Below are positions 20,225-30,038 of a DNA stretch of 64,000 nucleotides, one piece after another (positions within the stretch are counted from its first letter, which is position 1; each line of letters opens with the position of its first letter). Location of the stretch: positions 4,620,001 through 4,684,000 of the forward strand of contig JAPYXD010000753.1 in NCBI GenBank assembly GCA_030998225.1, in the 5' to 3' direction. The notes under the pieces are model-generated. The model did no database searches. It saw only the letters and a program-made list of their open reading frames with translations, and had not been told where the DNA came from. The position numbers and the translations under genes are program-made. This stretch comes from Diplolepis rosae. Lineage: Eukaryota; Arthropoda; Insecta; Hymenoptera; Diplolepididae.

Positions 20225-20560
20225 AATTTCAAATTAATTAGTTGAGTCTGAAATTTCTGTCACTGCCTACATTATCGGAGGATCACTAGTCGCATATCAG
20301 ATAGGATACGTTGTCGACAGATGTCCTCATAGACAATTTCAAACTCTTATATCGCAAATAATGCAAATGAATTCAATACTTAAAGAATTTGAAAATCTTT
20401 CTGTGGAAAAAAAGACGCTTTCGACTGCGCTGGGATTCGAGCCCAGGTCTTTCGGACCGGCAATCGAAAGACCTGGGCTCGAATCCCAGTGCAGTCGAAA
20501 GTGTCTTTTTTTCCACAGAAAGATTTTCAAATTCTTTAAATATTATTAAGAATATTATAT
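20225..20560. repeat. tRNA-like repeat, folded copy with a 160-bp palindrome
   Basis: Carries the same flank as the 25.3-26.6 kb repeats (AATTAATTAGTTGAG, then ACATTATCGGAGGATCACTA). Instead of running through the tRNA-like core once, it folds back. 20380-20454 and 20465-20539 are 75-nt inverted arms with about two mismatches around a 10-nt centre. The tRNA-like A-box part is lost and the T-arm part is present twice, head to head. Confidence 0.75.
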
Positions 20561-20880
20561 TTATTTCCAAATGAAGATTATCAAATTTCAGAAATTTCCT
20601 CAAATGTTTTAATTTTGTATATAATGCTATGCGAGATATTACAACATTCATTTAATGTCTTTAATTCCCAATGCAAATAAATGATCGTTCAAATTCCGCA
20701 TGCCTGAATTTCAGTTTCGTGACATAATTTCGACTTTTGCCGGTTAGTCTGTTGGTCACTTTCACTTTCCGCTGAAAGAACTTCAAGCGATGTAAAATTA
20801 ATCTCTTATGTCATACATGATTACAGAAAAAATTTGCATTCAGTTAATTGAGCTTCTAAGACCGATAAGGAACAATAGGT
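20560..20880. other. Unique non-coding DNA
   Basis: No repeat, RNA or coding signal that I can support. Confidence 0.35.
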
Positions 20881-21075
20881 TCAAATAGACGTGAAAATTG
20901 GACTTACGCCTAAAATACGTCCTGAAGACAAAAGACGTCCAGAGTCCAACAAGAAGTCCCCGAGATGTTTTTAGGACGTCCCAAAAATGCCCAATGTTCA
21001 TTTTTCAACTAGCTTTCATTTTTTACGTCTTTGGGCATTTTTAAATATTTATGTAGAATTCAATACAGTATAATT
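20880..21075. repeat. Partial GACGTC element
   Basis: A short degraded element with CCTGAAGACAAAAGACGTCC and CCCAATGTTCA-like end sequence. Confidence 0.5.
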
Positions 21076-21940
21076 TCTTGACGTCCAATAAGTTAGAAAT
21101 TAGTTTACCTTCATGTCTCAAAAATCTATTGAATCTATGAGAATTTTTAGTATCATTTTTTAGTTTTTATTATTCAATCCTGAACTGGGGAATAGCAAGA
21201 CAAATATTTTCTATTAAACTAGAATTCCTTGACCCGAATGGACTCTCTTGAGTCGCGAATTAATATCTAGTTTGGTAAGATTCATATAAAGAGCTGAGAT
21301 TAATCTACATCTCTGAATTAATAATTCAATTATATTTAATTGATTATTAAAGACGTATTAATTTTTAATTGACGTACCATTCTCGTAAAATATATTGGAG
21401 ACCATAAACACTTTGGAGGATCGTTAGATGATGATCCCATCAACCAATCAAGATCCTGAACATTCCGAAGAATGTTTCTAAACGGTCGATGAAACGCAGA
21501 AGGTGGCATTCTACACTTCCTATCCTATTAATTATAATTTGAAATTGTTTCGGCTTTTGCCTTAAAATTCATAACAAGATTGATACACACGATGAATAAT
21601 TATTAAGATATCAATCTCTCAGTAACTTTTTGTCCCTGAAACTTATCTACGCAACTAAATAAAATAAATTTAGTTTCCAGACATTGATATTTTTGAATTT
21701 GCAATAGTCTATTAATCACAAATAAGCAACCACACAACGTAATGTTAGTTCTAGTACTGACACTTTCATCGATTGTTCGATGGTGAAGCATTATAAGAGA
21801 AAGTGAGAGGATGTAGGTTACTCAATGTCGTTAATGAAGTGCGTTACTTTTAATGAAAATGAACTGATCGCAATCAAACCAGTATAGCATTCTGATTAAA
21901 AATTGTGTACTATTAACTATTTATAGATATTCTAATGAGC
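21075..21940. other. A+T-rich intergenic DNA
   Basis: Unique sequence. A 62-codon open frame on the minus strand (21603-21791) is unrecognised. I see nothing else. Confidence 0.4.
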
Positions 21941-23880
21941 AGAGGGACATTGGACGTCTTCAGAACGTCTCAAATCCGTTCCGAGGACTTCTATATCGGT
22001 ATTTTTGCTATCCTAAGGATGTCTTATGTCTTGAAAACATATTTTAGACAAAAGACGTCTAGAAGACATCCTAAGGCGAGACATTAATCTCCTTGAGACG
22101 TCTAACGTCCACGTGCCTACTGGGATATTTAAAGGCGCCATTTGGATTTCAAATTGTTTGGGAAATCGATTTGAACTTTAGTCTAGTACTGACAGAAACA
22201 TTGGACGTCTTTTTAACGTCCTAGAGACGTTTTTGGAACTCCAAGGCCAGTCCAATTAACGTCTTGTAGAGGACCCATGTTCAAAAGACGTCCTTGAGAT
22301 ATAAGAGGCTGAAAGACATCGGTGAAAAAATATGGATGTCTTGAAAACGTCTTTTGAACTGAAGACAATATTGGACATCATTAGAACGTCTTAAGGATGT
22401 CCCGATGAATTGAGTGTTATGCCTTCTATTCTCATCTAGACGTCTCATGCCGAAGAGACATAAAACTTCCTAATAATAGCAAAGAGACCGACATTGAAGT
22501 CCGCAAGACGTCTTTAGTATGTTCGAAAGACGACTGATGTCCCCGTGCCTAATGGAATATTTTTATTGTTATTTTTTTGCAAAATCGGTTTGAAATATAC
22601 TTGTTTTAATCTTGTACTTACAAAACCATTGGACGTCTTTGAAACGTCCTAGAGACGTTTATAGAGATTCAGTGTCTGTCCAATTGACGTCTTGTAGAGG
22701 ATTCATGGCCAAAAGACGTCCTTGAGACATGAAAGGCTGAAAGGCATCAGTCAAAAAATATGGACGTCCTGAAGACGTCTTTTTAACATTAATAATCTCA
22801 ACCCAGTGAGCTCAAAACTTTGGATATCGAAGAGAAGTCCTTGAGATGTCTTAAGATTTTTTGTTCACTGAGAAGACAATAAAAAGTTTAAGATTCTTGT
22901 TGGCACGGGATATTGAACGTCTTCAGAACGTTTTAAGGAGGTCCCGATGAGTTAAGTGTTATGCTTTCTGTTCTCTTCTAGACGTCTCATGCCGAAGAGA
23001 CGTCTTTAAGACATAAAACTTCCTAATAATAGCAAAGAGACCGACATTGAAGTCCGCAAGACGTCTTTAGTATGTTCGAAAGACGACTGATGTCCCCGTG
23101 CCTAATGGAATATTTTTATTGTTATTTTTTTGCAAAATCGGTTTGAAATATACTTGTTTTAATCTTGTAAGGATAGAACAATTGAACGTCTTTGAAACGT
23201 CCTAGAGACGTACATAGAAATTCAATGTCTGTCCAATTGACGTCTTGTAAAGGACCCATGTTCAAAAAACGTCTTTGAGACATGAGAAGCTGAAAGGCAT
23301 CAATGGACAAATATGGACGTCCTGAAAACGTCTTTTGTACGTACCAAAAACGACCATATTTCCGTACTCACTAAAACTCTAGTGTCAGGCTTCTAGAGGA
23401 CCATTTAAAGTCTTCTCAAAGACTCCAAATAACTCAAGGGTTGTCTTGATAATGCCTTGACATCTAATAAAAATCCTTGAGACGTCTTTTGATCACGCTT
23501 CTTACTGTCTTCTGGACGTCTCATGCCCAAGAAACGTCTTTGATACATGAAACGTCCCAATATTAACAAAAAAACTAACATTGAAGTCCGCAAGACGTCT
23601 TCAAGATGTTCAGTAGACGTATAATGTCCCGTAACTTATTGGGATCCTAGTGGACTCATAAATCCTAGAGTTTTCTCTCTACGGACGTTTTCAAGACGTC
23701 TTTAAGTCTTCAAAAATAATGAAAACGATTTTAAGGTCATCTCAAAGACGTAAAGTTGCAGGAAACATACATAAGTCCCAAAGGGGACTATACAATGCAT
23801 CAATGCATACTAGAATACCGGAACGTCTTGAAAAGGTCCTGAAGACGTCCAATGTCCTCATGCTAAGTGGAGAAAATCAT
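21940..23880. repeat. GACGTC block containing a 549-bp tandem duplication
   Basis: Many GACGTC elements. The stretch from about 22370 to 22770 is repeated at about 22915-23330, offset 549 bp. Both copies contain the same A+T-rich non-GACGTC spacer (TTGCAAAATCGGTTTGAAAT) between elements, so the duplication copied a larger genomic segment, not a single element. An older, diverged third copy starts at about 22140. Confidence 0.75.
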
Positions 23881-25260
23881 TTTAATTGAAATTAATTGAA
23901 TTATTTATTCCAGGAAACTATTTATTCATTCCCTCTGCACATTTGTCTTATGTGTTTCCCACATACCAATTGCCAGACAATGTACGATTTTTTTCTTGGC
24001 AATAATCGTAAAACTTAGTCTTGTGAAAGAAATTCTTATAGTTATCTTGGTTCTTTGTATCTTATGACTTATTTCCAGTGCACATTTTATAATGCTATAA
24101 AAATAAGTGTCTGGAAAAGAGTTGCATTTAATGACACGTCAGTTATATAAAAAATACCTTTTACCACAATTTAAGTTTATAATAAGTGCTACTACTGTAA
24201 ATAGTAATACGTTCAATTTTAAAAGTTATTGTCGATGAAAATAAATTTAATTTATATTTAATCGAATTCAACTGATAAATTAATTAAATCTGTAACTAGC
24301 TTTGAATTTTGGAAATTAATGAAAAATGAATGAATCTCAGTTAAAGTTGACTAAAATAGTAGTAAAATTTGATAATTTCTCAAGAGACAAAGTCAGTAAA
24401 ATTTTAGCAGAAATAATCTCACTGACATTTTAATCATTTTGAACTAATTATTAGTCAGGTATATTTATATGAATTTTTATATTTATACAAAGCAAGTGGG
24501 CTTCAATTCAGACTTCAAATAGTTTTAACTAAAAATAACTTATATCTTCTAATTGTTTCATATCTGATTGTAAGATAAAAGCAACTGAAATATTAGTCAT
24601 TTATCGTAAACTCTCATAATTTATCCATTTTTGCTGACTGATAAATAACTCAATTTGTTTAAAAACATTCGATAATTTAGTTTAAATTTGACTGATTGTA
24701 ATACAAAAATGATATTTTTATATTTCAGCTTCAATCGGGAACTAATGCAATTTCACTACAATTTCAGTAAATTTTCATTGATAATAATTTCTTCCTTAAT
24801 AACTAACTTCTATTTAAAATTAACTAAAACAGTTCAATTCCACAATCGCAAAATATAGTGAAATTTTCGTTAAAATAATTTTACAAATTTTTTAGTGAAT
24901 TCAGAATTTGGTATTTTGTAATTATCAATGTTCTAACTGCTTCAAATTCGAATGCTATATACTACCTTTTTAAACTCATATAGAATAATTTAAAATGACC
25001 CACTTATTTATGAAAGGTGCATTAACCACGACAATGCAAAATGAATAAATGTCATTCATTATTTCACATAACAACGACATTTATTGGTTGTAAATATTAT
25101 CTCCGCGTACGTAGATGTTGTAACATTAGACGACGTGATGCAAACAAGTTTCTAATCACCCAGATGCTAATGTTTAATTACTAAAAATTATAAGAATATA
25201 ATAATAGGAAATGTAAATACTTATTATCTCATGAAATAAAAAATATATTGTAAATGAAAA
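23880..25260. other. A+T-rich intergenic DNA
   Basis: About 1.4 kb of unique, very A+T-rich sequence without GACGTC motifs, open frames or obvious repeats. Confidence 0.5.
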
Positions 25261-25472
25261 AATATAATATATTTAATTATAAATTAATTAGTTGAGTTTG
25301 AAATTTTTGTCACTGCCTACATTATCGGAGGATCACTAGTCGCGTATCAGATAGGATACGTTGTCGACAGGTGTCCTCGTAGACAATCTCAAACTCTTAT
25401 ATCGCAAATAATGCAAATAAATTCAATATTTAAAGAATTTGAAAATCTTTCTGTGGAAAAAATGACGCTTTC

Positions 25473-25543
25473 GACTGCGCTGGGATTCGAGCCCAGGTCT
25501 TTCGATTGCCGGTCGACTGCTCTAACCACTGAGCTACACAGGC
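25473..25543 (-). tRNA. tRNA-like core, copy 1 (probably pseudo-tRNA)
   Basis: 71 nt fold as a cloverleaf. The acceptor stem is GCCTGTG with CGCAGTC (one mismatch, one wobble). An A box TAGCTCAGTGG and D arm are present, and the T arm is CTGGG/CCCAG with B-box-like GGCTCGAATCC. The anticodon loop reads CCGGCAA, giving GGC at the anticodon position, but base 33 is C in place of the near-universal T, and the anticodon stem has a mismatch. This, with repetition in an array, favours a tRNA-derived repeat over a working tRNA gene. Confidence 0.45.
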
Positions 25544-25811
25544 GTCCGACATCTCTTTCTCCACAGGAAGATCTCCTTATATCGCCTAGTGGCTCAGCCT
25601 TGCGGCTGTAAATGATTTCAAATTAATTAGTTGAGTTTGAAATTTTTGTCACTGCCTACATTATCGGAGGATCACTAGTCGCGTATCAGATAGGATACGT
25701 TGTCGACAGGTGTCCTCGTAGACAATCTCAAACTCTTATATCGCAAATAATGCAAATAAATTCAATATTTAAAGAATTTGAAAATCTTTCTGTGGAAAAA
25801 ATGACGCTTTC

Positions 25812-25882
25812 GACTGCGCTGGGATTCGAGCCCAGGTCTTTCGATTGCCGGTCGACTGCTCTAACCACTGAGCTACACAGGC
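25812..25882 (-). tRNA. tRNA-like core, copy 2
   Basis: Identical to the core 339 bp to the left, in the same orientation within the direct part of the array. It has the same C at position 33. Confidence 0.45.
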
Positions 25883-26128
25883 GTCCGACATCTCTTTCTC
25901 CACAGGAAGATCTCCTTATATCGCCTAGTGGCTCAGCCTTGCGGCTGTAAATGATTTCAAATTAATTAGTTGAGTTTGAAATTTTTGTCACTGCCTACAT
26001 TATCGGAGGATCACTAGTCGCGTATAAAATTTCAAACTCAACTAATTAATTTGAAATCATTTACAGCCGCAAGGCTGAGCCACTAGGCGATATAAGGAGA
26101 TCTTCCTGTGGAGAAAGAGATGTCGGAC

Positions 26129-26199
26129 GCCTGTGTAGCTCAGTGGTTAGAGCAGTCGACCGGCAATCGAAAGACCTGGGCTCGAATCCCAGCGCAGTC
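26129..26199 (+). tRNA. tRNA-like core, copy 3 (inverted)
   Basis: Same 71-nt cloverleaf, now on the plus strand because the unit is inverted. Internal A and B boxes are intact, so RNA polymerase III could in principle transcribe it. A TTTTTT run at about 26210 could end such a transcript. Confidence 0.45.
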
Positions 26200-26467
26200 G
26201 AAAGCGTCATTTTTTCCACAGAAAGATTTTCAAATTCTTTAAATATTGAATTTATTTGCATTATTTGCGATATAAGAGTTTGAGATTGTCTACGAGGACA
26301 CCTGTCGACAACGTATCCTATCTGATACGCGACTAGTGATCCTCCGATAATGTAGGCAGTGACAAAAATTTCAAACTCAACTAATTAATTTGAAATCATT
26401 TACAGCCGCAAGGCTGAGCCACTAGGCGATATAAGGAGATCTTCCTGTGGAGAAAGAGATGTCGGAC

Positions 26468-26538
26468 GCCTGTGTAGCTCAGTGGTTAGAGCAGTCGACC
26501 GGCAATCGAAAGACCTGGGCTCGAATCCCAGCGCAGTC
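26468..26538 (+). tRNA. tRNA-like core, copy 4 (inverted)
   Basis: Same core, 339 bp after the previous plus-strand copy. The unit is cut off at about 26588, where it meets unrelated A+T-rich sequence. Confidence 0.45.
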
Positions 26539-26634
26539 GAAAGCGTCATTTTTTCCACAGAAAGATTTTCAAATTCTTTAAATATTTAATTATAACCTAG
26601 TATTGAGCGTGGAAACACAGGTTATCTTCATGAA

Positions 26635-27580
26635 GCATTAAAGACGTCCTGGGGACTTTAACGTCTGCTTTTTGCCGTCTCCCAAACATTTCCAGTTAAA
26701 GAGACGTTTTGAAACATCAAACATCCTGAGGATGGAAAAATCCTGACATCGAATTATCTGTAACGTCCTTGAGATGGCGTCTTCAAATTCTCTCTAAGAC
26801 GTCTTTTAGACGCAAGACATCTACAACACATCATAAAGCCTGAAATTAAAGTCTTTGAGACGTTTAACGATGTCCCAAGGACTCCACCGTAATTTTGTTG
26901 TCGTATTTTTAACGTTTTACGTCTGTTAGACGTCTTCAGACCATAAGACGTTTTCAGAACAGCTAAAAGCCTGACATCATTGTCCGTCAGACGTTCTCAG
27001 GACGTTCCAAAGATAGCCAACACCTACAGCTTTTATTTCTGAGAACGTCTCATGCCTCGAAAACATCTTCTAGACACGAGACGTCTACAATACATCATAA
27101 AGCCTGGCATTGAAATCTTTGGGACGTTTTAAGTACTTCTCAAAGACTTTATCATCATTTTACTGTCGTATTTTTAACGTTTTACGCCTAGAAGACGTTA
27201 ACAGTTCACAAAGACATTAAACGTCTTTTAGACGTCTTAAAATTGTCTTGATGACTTTATTGCTAGTATTTTTGCTGTTCTGAAAGCATTTTTAGTTTGA
27301 AAGACGTCTTTAAGACATGAGACGTTCTCAGGACAGGAAAGGACGTTACAATGAAATCTCTTGATGATATCTTAAAGACGTCCAATGTGCGTACGTCTTT
27401 TGAACGTTTTAGGAACGTCTTGTAGATTTCTGTCTCAGGCTTTTTGCTATCCTAAGGCCATTAAATTTCTCGAAGATGTCTTCAAAATATGAGACGTCTT
27501 TAGGATAGCAAAAAGATCTGAAATTAAAATCTGCAAGACGTCTCTAAGACGACCTAAGGACATCCAATCTTCTACGAATA
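26635..27580. repeat. Block of GACGTC elements
   Basis: Several diverged family-A elements, including two related copies with the interior CATCATAAAGCCTG.AATT (about 26830 and 27093). No clean CCCAGTGGG ends remain. Confidence 0.65.
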
Positions 27581-28495
27581 TGTTACCAAATTGAATTTTA
27601 AGTAATACAAATTTTCAAATAATCGATAAATCCGTTTTTTATCATTCTTTTGGGTGAAATGACCTCTTTATGCTTTCTTGTAACTAAAACTGTTCGGATC
27701 GTGATAACTCAGCAAATAACTGCTCATATAATGCATGAATGACATGTGTACTATATTCTCTTAAATGTCGTTTATCAATTAAAATAATAATAACAAGAAT
27801 GATTCAAATTAGGAATTTTTAAAGGTAAAATCGTGTGTTTGCGAATTTCCTTTTAAAAAATATCAGAATGTTTGACCATTTTTAAGTAAATAATTATTTA
27901 TCAATTAAACTAATGATATTTGTCTATCAACAAAATTATCGAAAATTGCTGAAATTCCATTCACACGCTTAAAGCGCTGACGCATAGAAACCAGAATGAA
28001 ATTGCAGAAGTGACCCTGTTTTTTATATAATAATTCGTATTTCTAGAAATCTGCACACTTCAATTCTCAGCATTCCAATTACAACCCAATCTGAGGTTTT
28101 ACTCTTTAAAATTAATTTTAAGCAGTAATAATTCATACTTTTCTCAATTCTTTGATTTATTGCGATATTTGCGAAAAATTGCATTATGCTCGATTTCTGA
28201 ATTCTCTACTGAACTCTATGAACTCTTGATCCTTTAAATGGAGCAAGAAAGCTCATCTCGACGTAGCCATAAAGTAACCATTAGTTCTAAAGACAAGCTC
28301 TTCTCATGTCACATTTCACGGATTATACTAGAAACTTTATAGATAGGATTCTCTCAAAGTTTTGCACCCTCAGAGCAGTTAAGAACATCTGCACTTTATT
28401 GTCTTGATCCAATCATATATTACCTTCTGCTCATCCAATTAATTTCTGTTGCGTCTACTTACACGAAATACAAATAAAAATAATCAATGTATAAT
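27580..28495. other. A+T-rich intergenic DNA
   Basis: Unique sequence with no coding, RNA or repeat signal that I can support. Confidence 0.45.
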
Positions 28496-29465
28496 ATAGG
28501 GATACTGGACGTTCCAAAAAACATCTTCAAACCATGAGTCTTCTTCAGGACAGCGGGACTTCCTCAGAAACATTTAAATTTAAACGTCTTGATAACGTTT
28601 TTAAGACGTTTATATATGCTCAACTGATGTCTTTAAAACGTCTAATGACTGTTCAATATTAATGTCCAGAACCACCATGAATAGACATTACTAAATCATT
28701 CTAGTGGGCAAAAAATTTAAAAACGTCCTAAGAATATCTATAGGACATCTCTAAGACGTCTTTTGGACATTATAGGTCGTTCTCAAGGCGTTCAGTATCA
28801 GCACGAATGACGTCCTAGGCATATCTTGTGTTTTGAAGCGTTTTTGAAATATTTTTAAAACGTAAGAAATCTTTGGTATGTCGATTCGACTGACATTGGA
28901 CGTCCTAATAACGTCTCGAGAACTTCTCTTGGATTTTCAAGGTTTTGTGCCCACTAGGATCGGATTCCCTCAAAAATGTAAAACGTGCGACATTAAAGTT
29001 TGCAGGGTGTCTTTAAAACGTCCCAAAAACATCATTGAAACATACCAAAGACGTTTTTTGCCTGCGTACCCGGCGTTAATAGACATTTCGAAATCATTCT
29101 AGTGGGCAAAAAATCTGAAGAAATCTTAAGGATATCTATAGAACGTCTCTAAGATGTTTTTTGGACATCATAGGTCGTTTTTAAGAAGTTCAGTATCAGC
29201 ATGAATGACGTCCTGGGGATATCTTGTGTTTTGAAGGCGTTTTTAAAATATTTCTAGAACGATAGAAATCTTTGGTATGTCGATTCAACTGATATTGGAC
29301 GTTCTAATAACGTCTCAAAAACTTTTCTTGGATTTTCAAGGTTTTATGCCCCCGGAGATCGAACTTCCTCATAAATGTAAAATGTCCGACATTAAGGTTT
29401 TCAGGACCTTTTTAAAACGTCCCAAAGACGTCTTATGTCCCCAAACTAAAAAAAAAAGTCTTCAG
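28495..29465. repeat. GACGTC block with a 400-bp tandem duplication of a family-C element
   Basis: Family-C element 28701-28958 (CTAGTGGGCAAAAAAT to GGTTTTGTGCCCACTAG), with flanks, recurs at about 29100-29360. The first copy shares the flank AATAGACATT....AAATCATT with the second, so flank plus element were duplicated together. Both copies carry TTTGGTATGTCGATTC.ACTG. Confidence 0.75.
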
Positions 29466-30038
29466 GAATTCCAGTAAATCTATTAAAGGATTTCGGAATG
29501 AATTTTTATCATTCAATAACAGAAAAAAAACTGTTCACGTCTTTTTCAACAAGAATACGAGTCATTGAAACATTTTAGGTGTCAGTTTGTCGGAATCAAT
29601 TACACACTCACACTATCATGGAAAAATGGTGTAAAATTTGCAAGGCAACTCGTTCGCAATGCGTGAACGATGTCATTCACCTACAAACATTTTATCAATG
29701 ATGAAATCACTTTAGCAATGCCTCAAACATATCGCTGATATCTGCAATATTTTTAATGGTGCTCTCTAAGAAAATTTTTCAATTATTTCGTCTGGGAACT
29801 ACCAAGTGCGCGGATCTCTTTGTAGAGTCCTGAGGACTCTTGAAATTTAATTTAAAATTTACTAAATACGCTCGGAGTGAATCGCAGAAGTGTTTTAGAG
29901 TTCCTGTAATTACGTTTATTAGAAGAGAGATATGAATTAATTTTTTTAATAAATACCTGTGCGTTATACCTGCATTAGCCTAGATTATGAAAAAAAATTT
30001 AATCTCTCTTAATAAAATGTCATTCTTTTTCCAGCACA
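29465..30038 (+). promoter_or_regulatory. Upstream region of nudel
   Basis: Unique A+T-rich sequence before the first nudel coding exon. A pyrimidine tract and AG (CATTCTTTTTCCAG, ending 30034) lie four bases before the ATG, so a non-coding leader exon may lie further upstream. I cannot place it or a promoter with confidence. Confidence 0.35.

Larger units (their letters stand above)
25282..26588. repeat. Array of 339-bp tRNA-like repeats: two direct, two inverted
   Basis: Unit start AATTAATTAG recurs exactly 339 bp apart at 25282, 25621 and 25960. The third copy stops at about 26024 (GTCGCGTAT). The sequence then turns round: 26025 to about 26369 is a full inverted unit and about 26370-26588 is a partial one. 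Copies are almost identical, so the structure is young or homogenised. Each unit holds one tRNA-like core. The layout is that of a large imperfect palindrome with its centre near 26024. Confidence 0.85.

Noticed and set aside
25473..25543. A functional tRNA-Ala (anticodon GGC)
   Set aside because: C instead of T at position 33, a mismatched anticodon stem, and repetition inside a larger element argue for a tRNA-derived repeat.
25411..25611. Repeated 66-residue peptide frames in the 25.4-26.3 kb array
   Set aside because: They are translations of the tRNA-like repeat, identical in each copy, and cross the cloverleaf core.
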